Source: Lunularia cruciata (lineage: Eukaryota; Streptophyta; Marchantiopsida; Lunulariales; Lunulariaceae). From it: a DNA stretch of 64,000 nt. The stretch is taken from the NCBI GenBank assembly GCA_948567375.1, contig OX419760.1, positions 25,544,001 through 25,608,000 of the forward strand, read 5' to 3'. Under the pieces are notes generated by a model. That model saw only the letters and a list, made by a program, of their open reading frames with translations, was not told where the DNA came from and searched no databases. This document shows positions 10,807 through 21,340 of the stretch, piece after piece (positions within the stretch are counted from its first letter, which is position 1; the number at the start of each line of letters is the position of its first letter). Position numbers and translations under genes: made by a program.

Positions 10807-11191
10807 AATTTTTTGATGCACTTCTTCTAATGGATAACCTCATCTAGTATAATCCCTTGTGTAACTAAGTGCTGAATCTTCATTTCAAACGGTTGGTCCT
10901 CAATCAACCATGCATTGATCTTTGTCTTAACACAATTAATCTTTACTAAATCAATAATACTACCATCATGATTTTCAGTAGAAGCACATTTTACCATTAT
11001 ATCATTCCCAGACAAGTCAAAACAGATCAAAGATGAAAAAAAAGGCTCTATAAGATCAAGCATAATTTTAGAATATCAAATATCTAAATCCAAAGTAGTA
11101 AGTTATAATGTAGTATAAATCAAATCAATATACATAAATAAGTATTCACTGCCTATAAAATGATAAATCTCACCAAGAAAGTGTCAAATGA

Positions 11192-11255
11192 GTACTTTAG
11201 CTGGAGGCTCTTCCTTCTCTGAACACAGAAGGAAGAGGCTCAAGAGGCTAAAGTA
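11192..11255. repeat. Imperfect foldback, about 25-bp arms
   Basis: The arm around TACTTTAGC...GGCTCTTCCTTCT (11192-11219) pairs with AGAAGGAAGAGGCT...GCTAAAGTA (11228-11255), with an internal asymmetric bulge and an 8-nt loop. A short stem of this kind may be a MITE remnant or a foldback transcript. Confidence 0.65.
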
Positions 11256-12620
11256 GCTGAAATCGATTCTTGCTTCCTCCCATTGGAATGATAAAAAATA
11301 AATTATTAGATATAAGTTCTAAACCTATATCTAAATATTGCATCCAACTATGTAGATCTTAATCTAGCTTGCAATGGAGAATGCTAACTTTGATAAATGA
11401 CTTCAACAATAGTGTGTAAAATCTTCTTCTCAATAGATCTCCATCCAAACACATGATAACATGCACATCAAAACTTGCATGAGCACCTCTAATGGATTGC
11501 ACTAATAATGAAACAAAAAATTTGCTATAAACAAAAAAAATGGACCCTTGATCTTGAAGTTAATAAGAAAACCTCTATTACCAAGTCAATGTTAAAACCC
11601 ATGCTCCAACAGCATAGGGATACCCTGTCACAAATTGTACATGGTTTGTGGTACCCCATTTTCGACCCATGAACCACAATCACTAGAGGTCTGAGTTTGG
11701 AAGTAGTGAGAACTCTAGCTCTTAACTATTTCATGAAGGCTCACGAAACTGATAAATCAATTAATAAAAATTACCTTAAGACCCAAGTGAAAATGAAAGA
11801 CCATTTGAAATAATCAAGATAAAAAAAGCACAAAATTCAATTATAACCAATTTTAATAAATTAAAATTGAATATAATTTAAGTTTACGATTGAAATTTAA
11901 TTGAGGAAATTATTATTTATATATAATTTAAAATTTTATATGTGAGGCAAACCCATTTAGAATCTTGACAAGCGTCAAAATCATACATTATCGCAATACA
12001 CACTTTTAATCTTGATTCCGCAACACACGGAAATGTTTTAACTTAAAAGTTCGTAGCAACGTATAAGTTTATGTGAATCATACATCGTCCAAAGGTGTGA
12101 AAACACCAAGTGTGTGAAGGACCTCCAATATGCATCAAACTCACTACCAACCTAATCTTGCAATGCTCCAAACAATCATATTCATCTGTAGTTATTTCTG
12201 GCTCATGCTCCATTCCAACTACATTTTCTCTCTCCCGTGCCATTTGTTTTGTACAAGTTATAGCAGTTTAATTTATTTTTCGTAAATATTTTCCATAACT
12301 ATCAACTGTATGTACCTAGAGATCAAACGCTGTACCATCAGGATGATGACAATTTATCATAGATAGAACTTGACCTATTTATCAGGAAACTTAACTCTAA
12401 ATCATAATCTAAAACAAAACTAGGCTATATAAACAAATAAAAGATTGAACCTCAATATAACATAAATTCAAAAAACAATCACATCTTTAAACTCTAAATG
12501 AATGGATTAGTAAAGACAAGACCAGAGATAGAGATAACCTCTTCTAAAACTTTTAAACAAACTAAGGAGAAATGTTTTTTGTGAAATTTTTGTTTTTGTG
12601 AAATGGAAAGTGAGATGAAA

Positions 12621-12710
12621 GAAATAAAAAATGAAGATAAAATGATTCAAGAAATAAAAAATGAAGATAAAATGATTCAAGAAATAAAAAATGAAGATTA
12701 AAGAATTCAA
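12621..12710. repeat. 30-bp unit, three tandem copies
   Basis: The unit GAAATAAAAAATGAAGATAA followed by AATGATTCAA is repeated at 12621, 12651 and 12681. The first two copies are identical and the third has two changes near its end. Confidence 0.92.
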
Positions 12711-13083
12711 GCGGAAAAGATAAACATAAATACTACATAAAAGTTGAGAGAGAGAGAGGAGGAAGCTCTATATAGGCTGGAGGGTGAGAATCACAATCAG
12801 TGGTAAATTCGGGAGGATAAAAATAAAATAAGAAGACAAAAAAACAAGAACTCTTCTTCTTTTCTTAAAAGAGAGAGGAAAGAAGGCACTTGTATGCTGG
12901 GGAGATGCTGAAAATTTTGATCTGAAAATGGTACCTCTGAAAATGCAGTTGAAACAGTGGAGGTATCCCGTATCCCGAAATGAGATGTTCTTGCATATGA
13001 TCTTGAACATTTGAATTTCTTGTTACAATATTCTTTGTGAATTGTGAAAACTTTGAGATGTCTAGAAATATTTTGAAAAATTT

Positions 13084-13160
13084 CTAAAGTTTACTTCTTT
13101 GGTCTCACTCTTGTACGGCTTGACGTAAAATCTTCCTTCCTTGGTCGCTGTCGCCTTTCC
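13084..13160 (+). repeat. Dispersed ~85-bp repeat, copy 2
   Basis: Contains TTGGTCTCACTCTTGTACGG, CTTGACGTAAAATCTTCC and GTCGCTGTCGCCTTTCC, aligned with the other copies. This is the most diverged of the forward copies. Confidence 0.5.
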
Positions 13161-13704
13161 TTAAATATGAAAAAGAACATTCGTTACCGCCAATAATTAT
13201 CTTGTCCTCTTCTACTTATTTCTCAACCATTCGATCATATCTCGTAATTATCAATCAATCAAAATGTAGATTTCGAGATACTGATCTTTCGAACCTCGTA
13301 GTACAATCTGACGTTACTACATAAAGAAGTTATACCTTTCCTCTTATTGTTTGTGGATTTGAAGTCGGGCTAGTCGCGTTTAGATGGACACCAAACTGAT
13401 GAGCGGTGGATATCCCACCACTGATGTAGCGTCTCTTGTGGTTTAACTCGTGATCAGAGCAGCGCAGAATTCAAAACGGCTATCGGGTTCAGGGATTTGG
13501 ATGCGGTATTACCGCAGTTCGTTTCGCACATTGAATTTTCTTGAGGTCGTGAGATCCTTTTCTCAAAGGATCGAATTTTACCTCAATATAATTCATTCCT
13601 TTGAGAATGACCATAGAGTTGCTGAATTCCCAATCTTACTCCTGAAATTATAGTACTCCAACTATTATATATTATTGTATATTATTATATATTATCGATG
13701 CAAT

Positions 13705-13793
13705 TGGGGTCTAGTCTCATTTTACCTCTTTTGTCTCTCCCTTATATGGGTTGATGGAGTCTTCCCTCTATCTACGTGGTTGCCTTTTTTCCA
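13705..13793 (+). repeat. Dispersed ~85-bp repeat, copy 3
   Basis: Contains CTCATTTTACCTCTTTTGTC, CTCCCTTATATGGGTTGATG, GAGTCTTCCCTC and CTACGTGGTTGCCTTTTTTC. It is the closest forward match to the reverse copy at 8100-8190. Confidence 0.65.
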
Positions 13794-14363
13794 CTATTAT
13801 ATACTATGAGCCCATTGGAATCAATTACTGCGTGTTTTTCAAGATCTGAGGATTTTAGTTCAGTGTTTAGACTTTATAACTTGAACTACTTTGCAATTGC
13901 ATACAGGAATCCAAAACTGCACCACAGTGCACACAGCGATTATCTTGCTTTTCGCTACTATTCCTGCTCATGTTGCTCCTCGTCCTGTCCTATAGGTGTT
14001 CTTCAATGGGAATCCGTTTGTAGAGTGATCGGCATTTGTCAGATTGCACTGCAGCTGGCATAGGGTTCGCGTTCTGGCGAGGGCTCTGCACGACCACATT
14101 CTGGATCTAGCAATCTAGCACTCTAGCACTCTGATTCTTATTGCCGTCCTTCTGGCGCGAGTCTCATGATATTGATTAACGCCACCGATCTACTGTACTT
14201 TAAGTAACCAACGCACTCCGAGAAATGAAATTGAATTCACTTCAGATCGAGGTGATAGAAGTTCACTGGAAAGTTATGAACAAATGGCGGTGATTTGAAC
14301 ATCCTTAATAAATTGGATATTTTGGTAGTCAAGTTGAGAGTCCCCTTCTCTGTATGCCCTTCC

Positions 14364-14429
14364 AGTATCTAGTATATATCAAGTACAAGCAATTTAAGTA
14401 TCTAGTATATATCAAATACAAGCAATTTA
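14364..14429. repeat. 33-bp tandem duplication
   Basis: AGTATCTAGTATATATCAA followed by TACAAGCAATTTA occurs at 14364 and 14397 with one substitution. Confidence 0.92.
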
Positions 14430-14470
14430 GGTAGTAACCTAGAAAACATGCAGATTTCTCATATAGACTC

Positions 14471-14570
14471 TATTGGGACTTAACCTCATGTTACCATTTT
14501 TATCTCTCCCTTGTACGGCTTGCTGAGGTCTTCACTTCCTTCATTTTTCCTACGCGGTCGCCTTTCACTG
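14471..14570 (+). repeat. Dispersed ~85-bp repeat, copy 4
   Basis: Starts TATTGGGACTTAACCTCATG and continues with CTCTCCCTTGTACGGCTTGC, GAGGTCTTCACTTCCTTCAT and CTACGCGGTCGCCTTTCACT. Confidence 0.65.
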
Positions 14571-14784
14571 AAAACAGATATAGAATGCTACTTGTGTCTC
14601 ACCGAGTTCTCAAGAAGTATTTCATCGAAAGCAATTATAAGGTGGACACCATTAACGGTGTCTGATATCAAACGACAGCCATTTGAAAGTCAGTAAACGG
14701 TGAAGATTTGTTCTCGTTGCCTCTAACTTTGAAACGACTATATCTGGATTTGATCGGCAAGGCACAGATTTCTCCTATCGTTAC

Positions 14785-14884
14785 TATTGGGTCTAGGTCC
14801 ATTCTTCCTCTTTGTCTCTCCTTTGTAAGGCTTGACGGGGTCTTCCCATCCTTCTTGTGTTCTTCGTGGTTTCCTTTTCACCCT
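14785..14884 (+). repeat. Dispersed ~85-bp repeat, copy 5
   Basis: Starts TATTGGGTCTAGGTCCATTC and continues with CTCTCCTTTGTAAGGCTTGA, CGGGGTCTTCCCATCCTTCT and TTCGTGGTTTCCTTTTCACC. Copies 4 and 5 share an extra TATTGGG start, so the repeat is probably nearer 100 bp. Confidence 0.65.
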
Positions 14885-14889
14885 TTTCT

Positions 14890-15883
14890 TTGTGGTTGCC
14901 TTGATTTGATGATATCTCATCTACGTTGAACATGGTGAATGGCATTATCTCTAGAACAATCATGGAGAAATTTTTCACCTGGAAGTAGATATTATGAAGT
15001 AGAAAATTAACCCAATGCTTAAGTAGCAAAGTGAATAAGAGAGTTAGCTTAAAGTAATATCCTTGATGGTTCATAACATCATCTTTCTTTCTAGCATAAT
15101 ATGCACATAAAAGATATCAATAATTAGTAGTTTACTAAATCTAAATGATTAGAAACTATACTCTAGGCTATAAGCATGCCTCACCATGTCTTCATCAAAA
15201 GAGAAGAGGTAGAGAATAAAAAAATATGGTAATTACACTTAAGGTGCCAACTATATAATGTATACAATGGCTTTCCATGCAACTACATTATAATCATGTA
15301 TTGGATTACTCTACATCAAAGTTCCTAATCTAGAAGAGTAAATATTTGAAGAGACTTCTATTCCAAAGTTGCAAAAAATAATTATGAAGGCTAAAGTTAG
15401 CTTCTCTTAATTGTTTCTTGATGCATACAAAGAATGTGAAATAATAACAACTATCAAAGTTCTTGGTAACTTCAATGGCAATTTTCATGCAAAGTAAGAT
15501 GAATAAGCCATATCCTTTCATTGCAATTTGTAGAAACTCCCTAATGTGATGTAAGGCAAGGAAGCTTAATGAAAACTAAAATATTTAAGTTATGTTTGCT
15601 CAAGTCCAAACATATGTAAACAAAGCTACTTGCACAAATATGGGAATTTTTTTCTCCTATCCAAGAGTTAGTGTATGCATCAAAATAACTAGGATAGAAA
15701 AAGAACTCCAGTCCAGGCTTGGACTCTACTTGTACATAATTCATGTAAGCATTATGAGACATGTACTCATCACATCTATCAACAAAGAGCTAGAGGAGCA
15801 GTGCTCTTTTTGATAACCTAGTCTCAATTGAAAAGTGGTATAATGACAAGAAACAGATAGTTCCCTAAAAAATATAGGTTTTT
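14890..15883. other. AT-rich stretch without recognised gene
   Basis: Short frames on both strands only, with no retroelement motif and no obvious repeat. It is probably old intergenic or decayed transposon DNA. Confidence 0.45.
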
Positions 15884-15985
15884 GTGTGAATATACATCAT
15901 TACACAACAAATATCACTATCAACATCATACATTATAGAAGTAAAACTCATATAAGAAGTCCCACACAAACTCCAAAGTGCTCTC
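15884..15985 (-). repeat. 3'-end module shared by three retroelement remnants, copy 1
   Basis: The complement (GAGCACTTTGGAGTTTGTGT ... CTTCTATAATGTATGATGTT) matches 37375-37460 (minus) and 58850-58915 (plus). In the latter two it directly follows an LTR-like segment. Here it follows the integrase and PHD tail of element A, so it is probably an LTR 3' part (R-U5) or an element end. Confidence 0.55.
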
Positions 15986-16144
15986 CTAGCTGGTGGTTAG
16001 GTCTCTCTAACTCCATATAGCCAACTACTCCAAGTATATGATATGTCCTAGGGTGGGCAAAGATCAAGAGGTTGGATGCTATCAAGCCTCATTGTTAGTT
16101 GTATGTGTGCAATGTAGACCACATAAGGAGTGAACTAGCTAAGG

Positions 16145-16890
16145 TGTCAAGTACATTGAGTACATAGCCAATGCCTTTGAGGAATCACCACAAGGAGAGT
16201 AGTCAAACATGTCATATGCCATCTTTTCTATTAGCTATCACACACCAACATAGTGATATCACATACCATAATTGTGCATATGATCCTTCCAAAAAACAAC
16301 ATCATGTCCTTCTAACATGAGGACTAAAGGCAAAACCTCCCACATTCTCAAGATAGTGTGGCATGTAGTCACATCAAGAGTCATTTATGTAGTCAATTGT
16401 GAATATACTTAGTCACATGGATGAAATCAAGTGATCAAGGGTCAATAATTCCCCCTTGAATATTGGTATAATGTAAGGTATCTCTATGTTGAGCAATTGT
16501 AAAGCTCTCAAAAGGCCATCAACATCACTCTTTGAAAGATCTTTGCACATTGAGAACATGTGTTGATCCATATAGTGCTAATATCTTTGGATCATCCAAA
16601 TCCAAAATTACAATAGCATCACAATAAATGGCTATAGGTAAATCTAGATCTTTTCTTTAGAGTAAGAATTAAGGAGAGAAGGATGATAAGGAGGCTTGCT
16701 GGTTGATTTGATAACCCATAGCCAACCAAGACCACTAGATATCACAATCGCACAAGTGGCTTTTTTGCAAACCATACTTATGCAATCCTCTCTTCACCAC
16801 TTGAACAACTCTTTGCTAAACCATCTACCTCAAGGTGATCTCAAGATGTAGTACAATTATCAATCAAGGCCTTCTCGTACAAGACCTAAA
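16145..16890 (-). pseudogene. Element A: integrase C-terminal tail with PHD-finger remnant
   Basis: Minus-strand frames continue the integrase of element A. The stretch DVTTCHTILRMWEVLP, followed by LMLEGHDVVFWKDHMHN, matches the tail of a plant gypsy integrase family I recognise. At 16145-16252 follows CD..KRWHMTCL, then PQRHWLCTQCT. That is the second half of a PHD zinc finger (C..C, W-H-x-x-C, W-x-C-x-x-C) with two internal stops. PHD fingers read histone H3 tails, so this domain probably steered integration to particular chromatin. The first cysteine pair is not clear. Multiple stops make it a pseudogene. Confidence 0.68.
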
Positions 16891-17508
16891 ACTCTCCTAA
16901 AAAATATATACATTGATCAATCAAGACCTTGGATAATGCAACAAAATGACTAAAAACTTGATCCAAGAACAAGTAAGTTGTCTCCTCATTGGACTTATCA
17001 AAAAGTGCCACGAACTCAATCCACTTGGAAAAGTGTTCCACTATATTAAAAACATACCAATGATGTCTCACAATGAACAATAAAGGTCTTGAAAAGTCTA
17101 AAATCCAACAATAATCGAACCCATGATAGGTATTGGGTGTAATTGTGGCATAGGAGCATTGAATGATTTTCTTCTAGATTGGTCACAAAACATACATTTA
17201 GCAACAAAATGCTACATTGGTATGCATATTGCACCACCAATAATGACTCTAAAGCTATATTTTGCCTTACTCCAAATGTCCTAGCTCCTCATGAGCATGT
17301 CATACCAACAATGGCCTTTGAGATGGAAGAGGTACTACTTGCATTCCACCACCTTCCCCATAGAAGATGTCTGCTCTCCAATCTAAACTGCTTAGCTTGC
17401 TATAGGACACAATATATCTCCTTGGCACTAAGTATGCACCCCTATTACCGATGTAAAGATAGTCCATCACCAAGATATCATCATAAATATCTTGTTGACT
17501 TATACTAA
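16886..17508 (-). pseudogene. Element A: integrase zinc-binding region and catalytic core, decayed
   Basis: Minus-strand reading gives VFNIVEHFSKWIEFVALF, then DKSNEETTYLFLDQV and SKVLIDQ...FLGEF, the central part of a Ty3/gypsy integrase core including the second catalytic Asp (LIDQ). The upstream part (17180-17500) aligns with the zinc-binding region of element D but is frameshifted. The role was strand transfer of element cDNA into the genome. Compared with element D, this copy keeps the core that D has lost. Confidence 0.75.
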
Positions 17509-17756
17509 TATCTCCACTCTTTGCATAAAAAATCTTAATAAGTCCTATCTATATTGAAATAGATACCATGTGAGCCCCAATCAATATGCATAAAAAGACA
17601 ATTTCATTACAACTTAGCACTATCTATTCATTCATCTCACCATGGCAATGTATTCTTGTTTGATCATGTTGGCTGGTATATGGATTTCTACTCAACCTAT
17701 CTATAATATGATTCACCACTCCATATTTATGAAGAACCATGAAATCATATTCTTGT

Positions 17757-18060
17757 AAGTAAAATCAAATCACATCATGCAAGCTTCCTTGAAAGCTTGT
17801 TAGACTCCATCAACCACTTCAATGACTGATGAGAGTGAAGGGCTTCCCAAACAAATAATATCATAAATGTGCTATTGCACATACTATTACAAAGCACCTC
17901 ATATGAAATGTACTTGGCCTCTATTGAATTGTTTGAGTGATTGGTGTAAACCACCACAAACTACTTCCCCTCATCATCTTGTTGGGTGAGTACTACTCCA
18001 AGCCCCAACATCCTCCAATCAATACAATCTCCTAAGGATAGGAGAGGATATCAACTTCTC
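17757..18060 (-). pseudogene. Element A: RNase H domain, decayed
   Basis: VVYTNHSNNSIEAKYISYE and LKWLMESNKLSRKLA align with the better preserved RNase H of element D (YTSCSNNSAESKYSSYERE, LKWLMES). The domain degrades the RNA strand of the RNA-DNA hybrid during reverse transcription. The acidic catalytic set is incomplete because of stops and frameshifts. Confidence 0.72.
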
Positions 18061-18159
18061 CTTGAGCTCCACAAAAGCTCTTGCTTGCTTATCTCCCCAA
18101 CACCACTCCTATGTAAGCTTGGTTAGCTTTGTCAAGGCTTTTGCAATTACACTAGATCC

Positions 18160-18407
18160 TTTCACATATTGGCAATAAAATTTTTCCACTCTAAGAAATG
18201 CTCACACCCTATTCACATCCATAGGTCAAGGAATATGTGTAATAGTATATACCTTGGTTTGCTAAAAACCAAGTTTTCCATGATAAATAGTGTGACTCAT
18301 ATACTCAACCTACTCTTGGAAGATTCAGCACTTCCCATGATGTACTTTGAGTCCATGAGATCTCAATTCCTAATACACCTCAACAAATGTCTCTTTTCTT
18401 CATGCTC
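18160..18407 (-). pseudogene. Element A: RT thumb end, 3' side of the nested insertion
   Basis: The sequence aligns on the same strand with 38930-39180 of element D (RLRSHGLKLHLGKCKF, YLGHTI region). It stops exactly at 18407, where chromovirus B-minus begins. The reading continues at 25760 after the insertion, so the two pieces were one gene. Confidence 0.78.
18403..18407. repeat. Target-site duplication of B-minus, left copy (TGCTC)
   Basis: TGCTC directly before the LTR start. The same five bases follow the other LTR at 25760-25764. Element D, the uninterrupted relative, reads ATGCTCC at this place. Confidence 0.9.
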
Positions 18408-18780
18408 TATAATGTTCCAAGGATAGTAGAGAGACATAGACAAGAAAACACAAGTTTCACTCAAAACTCCAATGCTCCAAAGGAGCACCTTCTCTTTATT
18501 ATATAGCCAAAGAGGATCCACTCCAAGGGAGCTCCACCCTTGAATTAGATACATGGATGGGTGACCTGTCAGCAAGCTCCACCCTTGGATTAGTTTCTGG
18601 GATGAGTGACATGTTGGTCCTTGTCCTATCTGGCTGGTCAAATAAGTTTTGACTAGAGGGAATTTTTAGAGAATCTTCTTATAGGAATCTCAAAATCATG
18701 TGGGTGAGGTACTGTTGGAAAGCTCTTGCTGAGACATCTTGGGGGAGGGAAGGCCAGCCTTTCCTTTGTTGGTGGGCAGG

Positions 18781-18813
18781 GAGAGAGAGAGAGAGATAGA
18801 GAGAGAGAGAGGG
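18781..18813. repeat. (GA)n microsatellite inside LTR
   Basis: GAGAGA run interrupted once by GATA. It is absent from the partner LTR at 25065-25759, so it arose or expanded after insertion or was lost there. Confidence 0.9.
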
Positions 18814-19060
18814 GGAAGCAGCATATTTTGGAGGCCTAATTCATCTATTTAGGCCTCCAAAATTGCCTTTGAAGTTTTCAAGCACATTTCAATTTCTGCC
18901 TTATTAATAGAATTCCTCTTTTGGTGATACCTCTATCTGATCTACTTTTTCCATCATGTGTAAAAACCTTCTAGATATTACCAAACCAAATTTCATCTCT
19001 AGATCATATGTCTAGCTATTGGTTCTAGGGTTTCCAAGCACATTTCAATTTTTGCCCTAT

Positions 19061-19797
19061 TGTAATACCAAGGGTTAGCCATATGATCTAGATGTGAAAT
19101 TTGGTTTGGTAATATCTAGAATGATGTTATACATGATGGTCAAAATAGATCAGATAGAAGAATCACCAAAAGAGTACTTCTACTAATAGGGCAGAAACCA
19201 AAATAGACTTGAGAACCTTAGACCAATAGCTAGACATATGATTTAAAGGTGAGAATTGGTTTGGTAACATCTGGAAGGATGTTACACATGATGGACTAAA
19301 CAGATCAGAAAGAGGTATCACCAAAAGGGGACTTCTACTAATAGAGTAGGAACCGAAATATGCCTGAAATCTTTGAAGACAATTTTGAAGGCCTAAACGG
19401 ATGAATTAGGCCTCAAAAATGTGCAGATTCCCCCCCAATGGAGGAAAGGCTGGCCTTCCCTCCCCCTACTTTGTCTCGTTGAGAGCTTTCCAATGGTACC
19501 TTACTCACGTGATTCTGAGATTCCTATAGGAAGATTCCCTAAAAGATTCCCTCCGGTCAAAGCTTGTTTGACCAACCAGATAGGACCTAGACCAGACAGG
19601 TCACCCATCCAAGTAAGTAATCCAAGGGTGGAGCTTGCTGACATGTCACCTATTTGTGTCCCTAATCCTATGGTGGAGCTTCCTTGGAGTAGATCCTCTT
19701 TGTCTATATAATAAAGAGAAGGTGCTCCCTTGGAGCATCGAATGTTTGAGTGTGCAATCTGTGTTTTTTTCTCTTCTCTTGTCCTCGGTGTATTACA
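19061..19797 (+). mobile_element. Solo LTR of the B family, nested in B-minus LTR
   Basis: 737 bp with 8-bp inverted ends TGTAATAC and GTATTACA, flanked by the 5-bp target duplication CCTAT (19056-19060 and 19798-19802). It is highly similar to the 5' LTR of B-plus (28276-29010) and opposite in orientation to the LTR that hosts it. No internal region remains, as after LTR-LTR recombination. It holds an internal 155-bp duplication (ATATGATnTA at 19081 and 19236). A TATA-like TCTATATAATAAAG near 19693-19706 marks the likely promoter. Confidence 0.95.
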
Positions 19798-19928
19798 CCT
19801 ATTAGTAGAAGTACTCTTTTGGTGATACTTCTATCTAATCTACTAAGTGCATCATGTGTGACATTCTTCAAAGATATTACCAAACCAAGTTTGACCTCTA
19901 GATCATATGTCTAACTATTGGTATTACA

Positions 19929-19943
19929 AACCTCCCTCCTTTT
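19929..19943 (-). promoter_or_regulatory. B-minus polypurine tract
   Basis: The complement reads AAAAGGAGGGAGGTT directly before the 3' LTR. This is the expected primer site for plus-strand cDNA. B-plus has the same tract (AAAGGAGGGAGGTC) before its 3' LTR. Confidence 0.85.
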
Positions 19944-20424
19944 AAGACGCAACGTCCTTGTTGCAAAGTTGTTGCTCAAAAGATTTCACTAACACTGGTG
20001 CATGTGTCAAGTTGGCAACTAGATCCCATGTTGCCTCATATAGTGGGTAACCTTTCCACTATACCAGATAGTCCACCCACAAATGGAAAGTACCACGGAT
20101 GCATTTCTGGAGAATATGTTCCACTTCATATTCCTTTGTGCTATCAATGAGTGTTGGACAAGGTTAAATGTCTTGTATGGAAGGACAATGGCCCAATCGG
20201 GGAATATATCTACATAGTAAGGAAACATGGAATATTGGATGGATCTTCATGTGTGGTGGTAGCTTGAGGTGATAGGTCACAATGCCTACTCAACAAAGAA
20301 TAGAAAAATGCCCAATAAAATGAGGTTTGAGCTTATGAGGGCCAACTAATGTGAGGTTGGTTGTTGATAGCCATACTTGATCCCTCACATTGAATTCCAT
20401 GTGCCTATGGTGTGCATTGGCATA
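19944..20424 (-). pseudogene. B-minus: integrase tail and chromodomain, decayed
   Basis: Minus-strand reading gives HMKIHPIFHVSLL, then a frame change, VLPYKTFNLVQHSLIA, another frame change, and EYEVEHILQKCIRGT...KGYPLYEATWD. The last is a chromodomain like that of B-plus, with the methyl-lysine-binding aromatic positions partly kept (Y, W). Chromodomains on integrases target insertion to marked heterochromatin. The frame change after HVSLL is shared with B-plus. Confidence 0.78.
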
Positions 20425-21340
20425 CTACTTTTGTTGATATTGGGCAATTTGCAACCTGTGCTTGGCGCTCTCCACACCTTGTTGAATTTTAGAAACAAAG
20501 CTATTGACTGTATCAACCTTGGTGGCCACCAAATAGATCTTCATCAAACTTGAAGGTGTGAGGGGATGCTTGCTATACATGAGGAAGAATGAAGTGACTT
20601 GAGTGGATGCATTCTCTAAATTGTTGTAAGAAAACTCTACCAATGGAAGTAAGATGTCCCACCTCTCTTGCTCATCTAAGGTAAAGCCGCACAACATGTC
20701 TTCAATAGTGCAATTAGCCCACTTGGTTTGTCCATTGGTCTATGGATAGTAAGCCGTAGACATGGCCAACTTGGTTTGAAGAAACCAAAGAGTGCTTGCC
20801 AAAACAAGCTAGTGAATTGAGTCCCTCGATTGGTGATGAGCACTCAAGACAAGCCATGGTGAGAGAATATTTCATCTAAGCACAATTGAGCTAGTTGTGG
20901 AGCAGCCATGTCCTTGGTGGTAGGTCATATATGAATCATTTTGTTGAGTTGGTCAACAAAGACTATGATAGAGTTGAATCCTGAGGTGGTCTTAGGCAAT
21001 TCACAAGCTAGATCCATACTCACCTATTTCTAATGTTGTGTAAGAGTAGGGAGGGGTTGAAGGAGTCCTATAGGAGCTTGATTAGAAGCTTTGTTCTATT
21101 GATAGAGTAAGCAACTTTGAACATATTCCATCACATAGTTACTCATCTTGGGCCAATAATAATGGCGTAGTACTGCATCCAAGGTCTTGTCAACTCCAAC
21201 ATGACCTGCAATGGCAAAATCATGACATTCCACCAAGATGGTGGTGCATAAGTCTATGCTATTTGGGATCCATAATCTACCATTATGAAAGGTGATTCCT
21301 TGGGTGTTGGTGACACCTTTGGATGATTAAGCGCCTACAA
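20425..21340 (-). pseudogene. B-minus: integrase, decayed
   Basis: Minus reading shows HDFAIAGHVGVDKT (zinc-binding histidines), DRGT-like core remnants, GQTKWANCTIEDML and ERWDILLPLVEFSYNN, ending at a TAG at 20425-20427 that B-plus also carries. TGG codons here correspond to two TAG codons in B-plus, which shows the original tryptophans. Confidence 0.8.

Larger units (their letters stand above)
10421..13083. other. AT-rich intergenic stretch with small repeats
   Basis: I see no coding family here. Contents noted separately are a 68-bp duplication (10671), a foldback (11192) and a 30-bp triplication (12621). The frame at 10827-11063 (minus) is unremarkable and unassigned. Confidence 0.45.
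18408..19928 (-). repeat. B-minus 3' LTR (interrupted by a solo LTR)
   Basis: Runs from a mutated start (TATAATG for TGTAATG) to GGTATTACA at 19928. 19061-19802 is a later insertion, leaving about 779 bp of LTR. It is longer than the partner LTR (695 bp) because of a GA-rich stretch and indels near 18780-18890. Confidence 0.88.

Noticed and set aside
12621-12710. CRISPR-like array
   Set aside because: Three directly abutting 30-bp copies without spacers, in a plant-type sequence.
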